DNA of 64,000 bases from Leptasterias polaris (lineage: Eukaryota; Echinodermata; Asteroidea; Forcipulatida; Asteriidae), in NCBI GenBank assembly GCA_037783415.1, contig JAZGTN010000070.1, forward strand, positions 10,485,001 through 10,549,000, given 5' to 3'. Position numbers and translations under genes: made by a program. Positions 20,000 through 32,112 of this stretch are shown one piece after another. The first letter of the stretch is position 1, and each line of letters starts with the position of its first letter. Under the pieces are notes generated by a model. It did not search any database, had not been told where the DNA came from, and saw only the letters and a list, made by a program, of their open reading frames with translations.

Positions 20000-22900
20000 T
20001 CTAACAGTCTCCAGAACAAGAGCACAGTGCAGTGCACTTGAGTGCAGCTTTGCCACATCTGCAACGTCCAGTGCGCCCTTTCTTGCAGCGACAGTGGATC
20101 AATTCATGGCACGATTTTGACGCCTCAGGTATAGAGTGGTCCAAAGAGGCTTCCACCCAGTTGTTTTGTTTGTCCAGCCCCAGTCAGATGGCTCTGGCAT
20201 CTCTGGAACCTTGGTCAATGCCTGGTTCCAACAGTTGGCCTGGTAGAAAGTGCGCTTGATGTGTTGCTTGACTGCTGCCTGAGTTGGAGGAATGTTCTCC
20301 AGGGTTCATAGACTTCTGTGTGAAGAGCTGTTTCCTGGCATCATTCACTTCCATGCTCTCACTGGTTCAGTCGTACATCAGCACCACAAATCGTTCTAGC
20401 AGTAACATTGATCCTTAACTGACCTCACTTGGCATGCATAGGAGTTCACTGAAAGCATCATTCACCTCTGGGAAAGACTTCCAAGTTTCCCAGGCAGTCT
20501 TCTTTCCTCTGCCAGTGAATGCAGATACAGTATCACACCTGGTGAACGCATGAAAGACTGGAAGAGTCAGACACTGTGTCGGATTCATTGTGGCAACCAT
20601 TTCATGAACAGCTATGTACCAAAAGCTTGATCCAACACCAAAGGCGATCCACACCTCTTCAGGAGCTGTCTTGCTAAATTAAGCCACAGCCAGTACAAAC
20701 ACATCACGTATGGCTACCTTTTTACACCCTTTTTGCACAGCGTCTGCCACATGCAGAAGCAGACGAGTGTCAGCCTCCACTAGTGAGCTTGGGGCAAGGC
20801 AGGCCAAGTGTGACTCAGCAGGAGATCAGAGTATTTCACTTCCATCTGTTGCATACAGTTCCTTGCCCTGTGGTAGTTGAAGATCAACTGCTTTGCGTGA
20901 CAGGAAAACGAACAATTCGGTTTTGTTCTCATTGACTCGAAGGAAGTCCTTCCAGTTTTTTGGCAGCACAATATAGTAGGAACCACCCTTTTCCTGGTGC
21001 CCTTTCCCCTATTCTGTCTCGTTGAGGCTTTCAGGCTAGCAGGTAAATATACATTCAAGACAAGGTCGATGCTGATGCTTTTCTCGAGTTGAGCAAAGAT
21101 GTATGGGGCAAACACTCTTTCTCCATACTCTTGAAATGTTCTTGATGTTCCAGGATTAAGCATTTGAACCACAGCTGCACCATCAAGAATTATTGCATCG
21201 GCCATGCCACAGGTGCACTATTGTTTTCGAGCAGATTTGATTCCAGGCAGTGAAGTAGATATGCTTTAACTCCAATCTGCATTTTTTCCTCCAGTTGACA
21301 GAGCTGCCTGGTTTTAATGGGAGAAGAAATTGTCCATGTCTCCATCCTGTGTCTGACACGAGATGTACAGCCTCGAAAAGAGACCACAGTCACTCTAAAG
21401 TGCTGCGAGCTGTGCCTTCTGTTTTGACATAACCTTGGCCGATGGCCTACTGAAAAGTGGCAACCTGTTCTTTGGAAGTGTTTGTGTGACATGTGTTGTA
21501 CACTGCTCTAGCCTTTCTGTCATAAACTTTGTGTACTAGCTGCTCCTCACCGAGGGTCTCAATCCTTCTGACTGTTTCAGCCACTTGGGTGTCCATGATG
21601 TCGCTTGTGTCAATGATTAGTACAATCATAGAGAAAGGACAGGTCTTGGCTGTGTTCTAGAAATGGATTCCCGATATCTTTCAGTGCTGTCACAAGTGCC
21701 TTAACACCCCTCAGAAATGCTGCTTGCACTCCAGGTTGCTGGTCATGGTGATGGTGTCCAGTGTCAGCGGCACCCTTATTTTGCTTTATGACCTGTTCCT
21801 CAAACTCTGTAGTGATCCTGGCAATTTGCTGGCCCTGCTAGCAGCCAGCGTCAGAGTGCTCCTGGATTGCCAGTCAGTCCAATAGCCCCCCCCCCCCCCC
21901 GGACCTTTCACCATTACATTGTTCTGCTCATGGCACTAGTCAATTGCCATGGCAGAGAATATGTTGCTGGTTTTGTGCACCACAACATTTCCAGAAATGA
22001 ATTCTGCAAGGACATCTGGGTGGTTTACAGCGAGGTTCGTCATGTCACGGATGTGTACGGAAAGCCATTTGGAGTAGTGCGTGTGATCTAGGGCAAACAT
22101 CCAGGGAATAATCTGTGTCAGGGATTCCATATACAGCTTGAAGTTACCTTTACGAAGAGACCTGATGTACTGCAGCAAGAGAAGCTCAAATGCCAGGGTC
22201 TAAAGCCAGTAACCAAAGTGGACACAGGCATTTGCTCGCCGTACGCACCACTCCTCAAAAGGCGTACTTAGGCTATCTGGTTGAAAGGCATCAGTATCAT
22301 CAGATGTGCAGTCCTCAATGTAAGCTTATTGGAGGAGTGTAAAATGGCTTGCAGCTATGACAGTGTGGGCATGGCGGGTCTTGGTGACATGGCTGGAAAG
22401 TATGAAGGAATTGGCTGTTCCGGAACTTGCAATGTCGGCCTGTACCAGGGCCTTCGTCCAGGCACTGTCTTCCAACCAGTCTGCCAACAACTTCAACGTG
22501 GCCATCTCGATCATGATCCACAAAGTGATCCTCTCCGTGAGTGTCTGGCCAGGCCCACTGAACTTCCTTTGCAAGAGCGTACAGGGGTTGGTCAGCGGCA
22601 AGGACAGGAATTTGACCTGGGTTCAAGTGCTGAACTGCTGCCTTGACGATGTTCATGGAGTGCCGTATCATTGCCACAAAACAGAGGCATCAGTGCGTTG
22701 AGTGCTACAGGTGTGGTGACAGCTCGGTGTGTGTCAGCATGGTAGGCAGACCACGATATCCAGCTATCCTGGGTAGACTTTTCAACAGCCGTCTTGACTT
22801 TGCTGAGCCACGCATATACTCATCTTCTGTAGCAGATGCAGCAGCCAGGAGGTTGGAAGGTCTCAAGGGACCTACAACCGGCGCACTAAAGTATTTTGTC

Positions 22901-23130
22901 TTGAGGGCAGCTGGTGGCACAATTGTGTAGGCTGGTGTTAGAGGTGTCACTGACTTGGTGGAAGAGCCACCCTGACTAATCACCACCATGTGTGTGTGAC
23001 GGATGCTGCATAAGTGAGATGCCGGTGCCGTGGAAGGAATCTTTTGCAGTTGCAGAGCTTGGATTGTGGTCGATGTTGTCCACAGCTCCTGTTGTAAACA
23101 GTCCAAGACGCAACTTAGGCGGGCACACGT
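20000..23130 (-). pseudogene. Decayed copy of a multicopy marine-invertebrate gene family (transposon-like)
   Basis: Fragments of one long protein run colinearly on the minus strand but in different frames. N-terminal pieces are near 23106-22705 (PPAALKTKYF) and 22677 (MNIVKAAVQHLNPGQIPVLA). Middle pieces are at 22178-21936 (GNFKLYMESLTQIIPWMFAL, HTHYSKWLSVHIRDM, VHKTSNIFSA), 21629-21500 (DTSDIMDTQVAETVRRIETL) and 21205-20960 (IILDGAAVVQMLNPG, LPASLKASTRQNRGKGTRKR). C-terminal pieces are at 20654-20415 (LWIAFGVGSSF, GRGKKTAWETWKSFPEV) and near 20250-20030, ending in a Cys-rich tail. Repeated frame changes and stops show that it is dead. The family is recognised from many coral, anemone and echinoderm hypothetical proteins. 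Its biochemical function is not known to me, and its repetitive, intron-poor character suggests a mobile-element origin. Confidence 0.75.
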
Positions 23131-23383
23131 CTTCCACCCTTAAACGCAGTTTTGCAGACTTGAATTAAGGGTGTTTGCCGTATACTGCCTAGCTGCCCAC
23201 TGACCATTATGCATACGGTCAGTTACAAGACAAAGAATGGTCTGGTGCTAATTAGTGAAATAAACGAACTGAAAATGGATTAAGATGGGGGACTATGCGG
23301 GGGAACCACTCCTTGAGCAATTTGATAATATTATAGGGAAGAATACACGACAAATAAATGTTAAAACATGTGTTGACATGTTT

Positions 23384-23409
23384 TACCTTGACCTTGACCT
23401 TGACCTTGA
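23384..23409 (-). repeat. Tandem TGACCT (AGGTCA) hexamers
   Basis: CTTGACCTTGACCTTGACCT then TGA: uninterrupted six-base repeats. On the minus strand they read as overlapping TCAAGGTCA extended nuclear-receptor half-sites. This may be a simple repeat rather than a regulatory site. Confidence 0.7.
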
Positions 23410-23869
23410 TGCATTTCCTTGAGTTCTGGCGGTCTCAAAAGTCTCATCAAATGAATTGCCACCCCCAATTTAGTTGAAAATGACACCTTGGGCGTTTTGT
23501 TACATTGTTTGATTCCAAAATTATGAGTGTTTAGCCTCTCGAAACAGACTCTGCTAGAGTCGAAAACGTCAGGCCACAAAGAAATTTTTGATTATAAAAA
23601 TTTCATCAGTTAGGCCTAACCAATTCTGTAGACAGACTGTTTTACTCCAAACATTTTGCTTAAAATTTAACAAAAATGAACCCGTCTTTTCAGTCTTCAT
23701 CTCATGCTCACAGCTTGGTTTGAAGATTAAGTCCGGGTTTTGGCCGATTTAACCCAGACATTTTGATTTAAATTGGTAATGGTTAATTTTACAGCAGTTA
23801 TAAGCTACCATTTAAAAGGCAATTTTCGAGAAAAAAAAAATGAAAAAAATAAAATCCGTCAACGTGGGC

Positions 23870-24510
23870 TAGATTTTGTTTCAAGTATTTTAGTTTAACG
23901 TAGTTTATGACCATGAAAATTATACAAGATGTTGGGTGTGTAATATTAAGTGATAAAAAAATATGAAATAAAACCAAATCAACAATAACGGGGGAAAAAA
24001 AAATAAAAATAAATCGACACCAGCTTTTGGTTATTGCAAAAAAATAAGAACTTTGTGCTCGCCTCCGATCATAACACTTATGTAAACGCTTGTTTTGGAT
24101 GCGCGATTATAATCGTCAGATGTAATTGCAACGCGAAACCTTTTCATTGTAGTCTATGGTTGTTGATGCGTTTAGCGTCCTCTATAACTATAAGCTGCGT
24201 CATGGGTCAATTTTACACCCGTTTGACCATCGCGAATCCGCGTTAGGGGTTTCTAGATCAAAATAAGCATCCTTGTCCCAGAGGTTTTTTTTTGTTTTTG
24301 TTTCTTTTTCAATTATAATAATTAACACATTATTTGTGTATTTATTTTAAAAGCTAAAACTAATTTTATAAATTTGTAATGAACATCTTTGTTCAGATTT
24401 TATCATGAAATATAATTTAAAACAAAGATTTGATTTCAGAAATAAAAATGTTATTCGTTTGACGTGTTTTCTGGTTCGTACGCGCGAGAGTTACACGAGT
24501 TTATTATAAA
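23870..24510 (+). repeat. Dispersed ~640-bp repeat, copy 1
   Basis: It shares a long colinear run of blocks with 53510-54160: TATTTTAGTTTAACGTA, TTTATGACCATGAAAATTA, AGCATCCTTGTCCCAGAG, TTTGATTTCAGAAA and CTTGACGTGTTTTCTGGTTC (with changes). No TIR or ORF was found. Unclassified. Confidence 0.7.
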
Positions 24511-24517
24511 GGAGTAG

Positions 24518-24897
24518 TTAAAGGCACTGAACACGTTTGGTAATAATGTCAAAGACCAGTAGTATTGTCACTCGGTGTATCCCAACATATGCATAAAATA
24601 ACAAACCTGTGAAAATTTGGGCTGAATTGGTCATCGAAGTTGCAAGAAAATAGTGAAAGAAAATACACCCGTGTTGCACAATTTGTGTGCTTTCAGATGC
24701 CAATAAAAGACTTCATGCATGAAGTATTTTATTATTTTAGTGAGAAATTACCTCTTTCTCAAAAACTACGTTACTTCAGAGGGAGTCGTTTCTCACAATG
24801 TTTTATACTATCAACAGCTCTCCGTTGCTCGTTACCAAGTAAGTTTTTATGCTAATATATATTTTGGGTAATTACCAAACGTGTTCAGTGCCTTTAA
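24518..24897. mobile_element. TTAA-flanked MITE, copy 1
   Basis: TTAA, then AGGCACTGAACACGTTTGG, ~330 bp of interior, CCAAACGTGTTCAGTGCCT, TTAA. Termini are perfectly inverted and TTAA is present on both sides, as for piggyBac- or Kolobok-mobilised MITEs. This copy is inverted in its interior relative to 33678, 40955 and 45656. Confidence 0.9.
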
Positions 24898-27800
24898 ATA
24901 TTACTTCAAAATGAATTATTATCGGACACCCGATGTAATCTCACGTTCGTCGGCCATAATAAATACGAACAATTTTTGTTTGTAGTGCATGTATTTTTTG
25001 CGTGCACTGTACGTCGTTGTATATGCGAACGTTTTCGCTTGTTTTTCGTTTTCAAACAGCATTGTTTGTCACAATTCTTAAAGCAAAAAATAAATCAATA
25101 ATTAAAGAAAGAAAGAAAGATAATTTCAATCGCGCAACTCTAGTCAAGCAACTATTTAAGCATGCTGATTTAAACTGACCTTCAACGAATCGTTGGGACG
25201 ATGTCAACCAGCGATGTCAACACAGTCGTAGTAGCCCGTCTTTAGCAGACAACTCAAATAGTGACGGGAATGTACAAAGACAATCAACCAGCACTGTCTT
25301 TTCTGACTTCGACAAAAAACTGAAAGCATGTCAAAACTTGAGTAATTTTTACGATTGCAGCTCAACTACCAGCCTACCAGCAAATCCAGGCGTCTCGACC
25401 CGAACGATTTACACAATCTCAAGAGCTTGTCATTCTACATAGTGATGGCGATTGGCAGAGAATAATGTCATTTTAATACAAACAATCCGTGCTATTTTAT
25501 GATCACAAAACTACCTGGTTCAAAAAAATTACCATTTATGTTTGACCTTCCTCTGAACAACAGATTATGTGCGTGGCAACCCAAAACTGTACTCAAACCT
25601 TTGAAATGGCCAATATTTCCTTTCACATCGATCAGAAAATATTTTGTGTGCATTTCCAAACAATTTTAGCATCTAAGTGACTTCTTTACTTGCCCAGCTA
25701 TTGTCTAGGATTATTTGAGTTGATTAATTAGTTACGGGCCAGATTTATTTTTTTCACTAATTAGCTAAGCTCTTATATAGAGGCGTGTCAACACTCCCCG
25801 ACCTTATCCCGACGAGCGAAAAGGCCAATATTTACTACCATACCATTAAAGAAATATTTTTATAAATCCTGTAATAAAAATGAAATAACAACTCTGGGAC
25901 CTGACCCTTCCTCTTAGATAATGGAATGGACCATTCTAGGATATCAAGGAATTCGACTCCCATCAGTCATTACACTCCCATCAGTCATTACACTTTGGAG
26001 AAATGACTAAATTATTAGTGATTTTGTGGTTTAATTTATCGACCATTCGGCTCAGAAGGGGTTTAAGCTCAGGCAAGGTGAAGGTCACTACTTTTACTAA
26101 GATTTGGTTATTATTAAAGACGTTGAATAAAAACAAATCTGAATTCCACTTGACAAATTAAGCCACGAGGAAAACACTTGTGTTTTATAGTACGTACTGG
26201 CCAAGATATGAACATTAAAGTATTCCTGTAACTTCGGAAGAACTTAGTTCATCGGTGTTCACATTTTATTTTATTAAAACAGTCTGGCAATAACTGCTTG
26301 TTTGCTCTCAACTTTACATTTTTTGTAACGGCTTCCATCTGATAACCGAGACTTGCCTATTGCATTCGGTGTTTTAATTTTAAAAAAATAGACAATTCCG
26401 ATTCAAAACGTTCACGTACTCAACAAAGTGCTTTCAACTGTAGATAACTGCGTTAATAACCTTAGACAAAAAAATAATGACCATTATCTCATTTTAAATT
26501 GTGACGTCAGATGCTTAGGCTATTGGTGACGGTGCTCATATCATTCTGAATACTCAGTCGGTGTAGCTGGATAGCCCAAGAAACTATCCCTCACCCTCGA
26601 GTATTGCTCGTCTAAACCAGTACTCGTCATATCGCTACCGGCGGCATAGGCTCTACTTGATACTTGGAAGTCTCACAGCTTTTTCACAGTAAAGAGACAC
26701 TTATTAAATTACACTTAAACTGTTATTATCTGCTCAATTTTATATGGGGAGCCCATGGGCCCGTCAAGTTATTCCCCCTCCGAATAAAAACACCCCTGCA
26801 CCGGTGTAATTTTCCAAACGTCCGAGCATCAATCTTGAAAAATGTCCCTACACCTCTTGGCAAATATTAGGATCATTATTTCAGGGCATATGTCATCCAA
26901 AATAACTCAAGTTGGAAGTCAACAACCCCCAGGTCACAATCGGGCAATTTTTGTTACACTGTATCCCTTTTGGGCTCTCAAATCTGTCTAATAGGCATGG
27001 GGTGCATCCCTAAAAATGTAGGGGAATGTAGCTAGAATTAGGGCCATATCCCATGTAATGACAATTGTTTACAAAAGGGAAAAGATGATTAAAAAAAGAA
27101 CATGACAAAGAAAAACGTTGAGCTGAGAGCAGTGAGGGTTGGTGATCGCCTGATGAACCCACACTCACCATGAATTTTCCCCGCCGGTGTCAAAGGGGAT
27201 TATAATAATTTATACCTTTAGGAAAATTAAAAAGTAAAACAAAAAATACAATGTAAATTAATATTATTTTATAATTATAATGAAGGCCTATCTATAGGAC
27301 TAATTATAGCTACACGCCTCATAGTCTAAAATCTCTAGCCAGAACAATTAACCCGCCGGTTCGGGGCCGCGCTGATGAACCATTTCCCGGTCAGTGTGCC
27401 CCTGAAGTGAGTCAAGCTGACCCATAATTATAAGCCAGTAGCGTAACTGGGGGGGGGGGGGGGGGGGGGGGGCATACCTTCCCCAAAATTATGCTGTGCC
27501 CGGCCCTCCCGTCCCTTTTGAAATTTTGAGTTTTTTAGATTAAAATTTTACCTGAATAAAAAGTTACCTTTTATGGGCTTTTATTTGTTATGTAGTATTT
27601 TCAATGTTTTAATTTTTTTTTTTTATTTACACTCATGACGTTTACTTTTATGGTAGATTATAACATACAACTTGTGAAATAAATAGCTATAGAGAGCGCT
27701 GAGCATACACCCCCTTGTGTCCCCATTAAATTTTACCCTAGTTTCAGTGCCTGGTAAAAAGCCCATTTTAATTAAAACCAATTTCCGGGCTCAGTGGCAT

Positions 27801-27976
27801 TATGAGATGGGGGTGCCCCGATGACTTGCTAAAAAGTGACAACATCAAAGGCTTCAATTGACGTTGGGGGCGTTTCATGGAATAATAATCACTTGCATGC
27901 TTTTTTGTACACACATAACACTTGATTCAAACGCATAGCGGTTCGTAATTTTCTGTAAAAGTCAAGTGCCCAAATC
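24898..27976. other. Non-coding intergenic stretch upstream of the FMN reductase gene
   Basis: No exon recognised. It includes a short direct duplication of CCCATCAGTCATTACACT near 25966-25992 and a 24-G run at 27449-27472. Confidence 0.4.
27449..27472 (+). repeat. Poly-G run of 24
   Basis: An uninterrupted G homopolymer capable of forming G-quadruplexes. Its exact length is also prone to assembly error. Confidence 0.85.
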
Positions 27977-28103
27977 ATGTCAAACAAGCTAAAAGTTATC
28001 TTATTCCTCGGAACATACCGAGAAAACAGGCTCGGCGAGAGAGTGGCCAAATTCATGATAAATCAGCTGGAACAAGATGGTAAACACGAGGTAGATTTCT
28101 TGG
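27977..28103 (+). CDS. NADPH-dependent FMN reductase-like protein, exon 1
   Basis: First exon of a complete three-exon gene (27977-28103, 31876-32112, 33181-33413; 198 residues). Proteins of this flavodoxin-fold family bind FMN and reduce it, quinones or similar acceptors with NAD(P)H in the cytosol. The exon codes residues 1-42 with the first beta strand (KVILFLGT) and the phosphate-binding loop G12-T-Y-R-E-N-R-L-G20 of the GSxRxxS type. TTGG/GTAAGT at 28103 is the donor, leaving phase 1. The start is chosen at the first ATG, in AATCATGTC. An upstream non-coding exon is possible. Confidence 0.85.
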
Positions 28104-28688
28104 GTAAGTTTTTCTTTCACTTCAGCCTGCGCCTATCATCAGTATCACGGCAGCTATTCATAACATAAACAGGGGCGTGGTGGGGTTTGTTGTTGTCAGC
28201 GCAGAAAGATATTTTTCCAACTAACAAGGGTTGAGATCACAGAAACCTTTCACTGCTCAGTTTCACGATTTGTTGTATATCCTGATCCCTATACAGCATT
28301 GTCCAATATTGAACTGGTCATATTCTTCAATCTTCAATAGATAGAGTAATCCGTATGCACTGCATGCAGCATCACTATTGAGCATGAAGAGGCTACTTGG
28401 ATGTGGTGCAGTGCAGTGCGGCGTCACAGCCAAAAGGTGCAGGTGAAGAAGAAAAGTGAGAAACGAAGAGCACAAAGTTGGCAAAATCCATCGAAAAAAA
28501 GTTGTGCATTAAAACTTTGGCTTGAAGAATTAGAGCAATCTGGCACCGACCGGTAGCCTCATCCCTTTGATGGCAGTCAGGGCGGCTTCCTGGAAGGTGA
28601 TGGATGATGTAGCGAAAACAGCAGCTGTGTGGGCAATTGGTTCCAAATCTTGACAGTTAATAGTTCACACTAAACCATAACTGGGCCT

Positions 28689-28776
28689 GGGGCGCTGTAC
28701 TTGTTTTTTCGAAATGTTTACATCTGCGGTCCTCGTGTAGATTGCAAAATTTTCGAAAAAACAAGTACAGCGCCCC
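28689..28776. repeat. 26-bp perfect inverted repeat, 36-nt loop
   Basis: GGGGCGCTGTACTTGTTTTT then TCGAAA at 28689-28714 is exactly inverted at 28751-28776. Possible hairpin or relic of a foldback element. Confidence 0.85.
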
Positions 28777-29922
28777 AGTTGCTGGGTCTTGCTACCTCCA
28801 TGGTCTAGTTCACACCATAATATTAATCCAGACTAGAGCAGCAGAGGTAGAAATACACCTCTACTTTAACTTCATCATGTGTACACTCCTCCCTCTTTTT
28901 GGGGGGCCCACTTTGTTGTGCTGTTCTGTTCTGGCTCTCTTTTTAACATCGGTCTATCATTCATAGTGTACGGGCGACTACCGATGTTAAAACGATAGCC
29001 ATCATAAAACATTTAACAATAACACTGAAAAGCCCAACAAGGTGGGCTACCCTCCATCTTAATACTCTAGTTACCAATTTTCGTAGTGTTTTTACTTGCA
29101 AAGTTATAATGACATTTTTATATTATGATTTTTAATCAATAAATTGTTGGTTTTGTTTTGTGTTTTAAGTTATTATAAAAGAAGTGAGGTAAAGCCACTT
29201 AAAATAAAGATTTTTTTTTTTTTTTTTTTAGTGTTTGGCAATGGCAATGTATACCATTTTGTATACAGAGGAAAAAATTACCATCACCACACAAAATGCA
29301 TACGTGGGATCATTTAAAGGGTACCCATTACACCTCCTTTTTAGGAGATAAAAGGTTGGATAAAAGGTTGGCCAAAAAGGTATACATTTAAAACAACAAA
29401 ACCACAACCCATAATGACAGAATTCACGTTTAAAATCTACTAATTAAATGCCAAAACTGGGCTCAAAACCCAAATAATTAACAAGTTAAGGAGGGAGGAG
29501 CTCTATCAGGCCTTGAACTTCGCTCTTGAAGGGGCACAGCAATCTTCCTCTGGTAAGGGGCACTTCTATGAGGAAAATGTAAATTTGTATTGGAACTTCA
29601 CAAAGGGCACCACAGCAAAAGCACGGGGCACCACGGCAATTGCTGTGGGTGCCGTGGATTAATTCGAGGCCTGCTCTATGCCAAATGTCACAGTCCCAAC
29701 CCAACGATCGATCACAGATCGCTTCCGCAGAGGCTTAGATCCTGTATCTGTATGTACTGTAGTGTTCTATGGGCGATCCCAACTACATGTATGTTTGGGA
29801 CGCCCCAACTGTGTAACACTCAAGTTGGCATGGTTGGGACCGGTCTCAACTATAGTTGGGACGATTGTCAAGTTGGGACGGAACATGAATGTGAAGTCCT
29901 GTTGGTAAGTCATTGCATCGCA

Positions 29923-29958
29923 CACAATCAAATCTGCTCTGGAGCAGATTTGATTGTG
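29923..29958. repeat. 36-bp near-perfect palindrome
   Basis: Arms of 17 bp (CACAATCAAATCTGCTC and its inverse) around a central TG. It could form a hairpin with almost no loop. Confidence 0.85.
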
Positions 29959-31584
29959 GCTACACTTTGAACTCACTCACAGCTGGTGTAATTTGTGTGT
30001 AATTTTACCAAAAAACTCCCATTCATTATTCAATTAAAAGCATTTCTTTTGACAGAAATTTGTAATTTTACTGGGAAGACAAAAGGCCTCATTAATAATT
30101 ATAGACTTTAAAGAATATATTTAAAATTAAAAAGCTAAATCCCAAAGTATTAAACTTTTCTTTAATAAATCATCAAAGAATGCACTTAGTGAATCCTGTG
30201 GGCTTCTTGTAATCAGTGAAGCCAGTTTTGTGGAAGAGGTGGGCATAGTGCAGTGTCACATTTGCAATCAGCAACAAAGTACATAATAGCCTGGCCCTGA
30301 TGTTTCGACTCTACATGTAGCTAGCACTTTAGCATGCAGAGTAATTTATTTGGTAGTTTAGTTTTCAAGAAAGACACTTTGTTGGGGTCAAGGTAGTTAG
30401 TTTGTTTGCATTTATACCTAGGCTTTTAAGTCCTTTTGTTTGGGCCCAGTAGTTGGCAGTTTGCAACAGCTTTCCAATTACAAACAGGTATACAGATTAG
30501 AGCGCATCCTGGTTTTGCTACATCATGCACGCACATTGTAGTTTGCTGACTGCAGTCAAGGACACATTATGTACATGTATTGTAACCCAATGTATAATGT
30601 AAGTGTAACTACTGCCAGTTGTTTCATGCTGCTCTGCAGCCAAACGCAGACAGAAAACAAACAAACAAACAAACTCAAATTCCCTTCCAACACTATAACA
30701 TTATTTATTCATCAAGAACAGCAATGCATTCAATGCTCACTCACTGAACTCAGCAATTCTTGGCTCCAACCCAGCATTTTCCCACTGGTCATGCTGGTGG
30801 GAACATATAATAATAGATCAGTGTATATATTATTCATATTTCCGGATGCAGCGTTTCACACAATTTGAGTAACTTACTTGCGAACCAGTTACCTACCAGA
30901 CATTTAGTCGTCCGTTACAGCACACAAATTTGTACTACACTATGCTTAGAAATGATATGGTAGAGCTGCTGTGATTTTGGTTGATCACTTCATTAAAACC
31001 TAAAAAAGAGACATGTATTATGGACCACACACATGTACAACTTTTCAATTCTTTTTAAAATTTATATTTCACATTTTTTTTATTTCAAAGGTGAAAAAAT
31101 AAAAAAAATATATAATTGCCCAAATTTAATATGGTTTGATCGTCTAGGTGACAAATGTTCAGCTGTTATTTTCGAAAATTCTGAATTTATGGAACATACT
31201 TCATGGAACAAACGGAGGCAATTCCCCTGGCATTGCCCTGGTTGCCCCTTGTTATTTTTCAATAGAAATTTACAAATTCCTCATAGGAGGTGCCCTTTAC
31301 AGTGAGGGGAAAATGCCTTGGTGCCCTTTTCCCCATTCAAAATCAAAGCATCAGGCCTGGCTGGTACTTAGACAATTCCTGATGCTTGTATGACCAGTGC
31401 AGTACTAAAGGCCACAGAAGGGGACATGCTCTACAGCTATTTTGTGTGTGTGGGGTGAACACAATTTTACTAGAGCAGGATTTGAACTTGTGAACTACAG
31501 TGGTCTACCCACTGACATTCAGACTAAGCTGTACATACATTGTAGCCCTAATGTTGACTGGCGTGCCCCAAACTGACAAAACAA

Positions 31585-31690
31585 TGAAACCCCCCAGCAT
31601 TAGCGCTAGAGATAGCTAAGAGCACCAGCATGTACCCTTGGAGGTGACATGTTCAAATCACATTCTGGTAATTTTTTCCTTGTTCAGCCC
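31585..31690 (+). mobile_element. Decayed tRNA-derived SINE fragment
   Basis: TAGCTAAGAGCACCAGCATG and GTTCAAATCACATTCTGGTAA, followed by TTGTTCAGCCC, match the clearer copy at 34178-34265. Degenerate A and B boxes. Confidence 0.5.
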
Positions 31691-31875
31691 AAATTTGATA
31701 GTAATTGTTCTGTCAGTTTTCCTTGTGTTTTTTGGTTTAAAAAAGACATGAAAAACTTTTATCTGTAAAAGCTGCTGTCATCGAACGTTTCTGACTAAAT
31801 GCGATGTGATTGTCATACAAAATGAACTTTTATTTTAACAATGTCCATATTAACTGTTTGGTTTGTTAATAACAG

Positions 31876-32112
31876 ATGCAGAAAAGTTGGACCTCCCCAT
31901 CTTGAAGAAGGCCCTGCACTTTTACAAAGATCAGACGGAGGCACCTCAAGTCTTGCAAGATGCTAAGAAGAAGATCATGGAAGCGGATGCGTATGTTTTC
32001 GTGTCGGGGGAATACAACCACTCCATACCTCCAGGCCTAACCAACATGATTGATCATTTCCCGACGTCAATCTTTACTTACAAGCCTTCAGCCATCGTTT
32101 GCTACTCGCCAG
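31876..32112 (+). CDS. NADPH-dependent FMN reductase-like protein, exon 2
   Basis: Codes residues 43-121. The acceptor is AATAACAG/ATGCAG and the donor CGCCAG/GTGGGT; phase 1 in and out, joining cleanly to both neighbours. It holds the family hallmark at residues 86-104, SGEYNHSIPPGLTNMIDHF, which lines the flavin site, and the strand AIVCYSPG leading to the second flavin-contact loop. It starts with LDLPIL, typical of the family's DLPLL. Confidence 0.88.

Larger units (their letters stand above)
23131..24517. other. Non-coding DNA with a TGACCT array and a dispersed repeat
   Basis: No exon seen. It holds the TGACCT hexamer array (23384-23409), a CGAAACGTCAGGCC repeat fragment (23525-23580), and one member of a ~640-bp repeat pair (23870-24510). 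Confidence 0.45.
28104..31875. other. Intron 1 of the FMN reductase-like gene
   Basis: Non-coding. It contains a perfect 26-bp inverted repeat (28689-28776), a 17-T run near 29213, an AGTTGGGAC-rich patch near 29760-29885, a 36-bp palindrome (29923-29958) and a decayed tRNA-like SINE near 31585-31690. Confidence 0.6.

Noticed and set aside
22281..22930. Plus-strand ORFs of 95-121 codons
   Set aside because: They are antisense shadows of the decayed minus-strand gene at 20000-23130.
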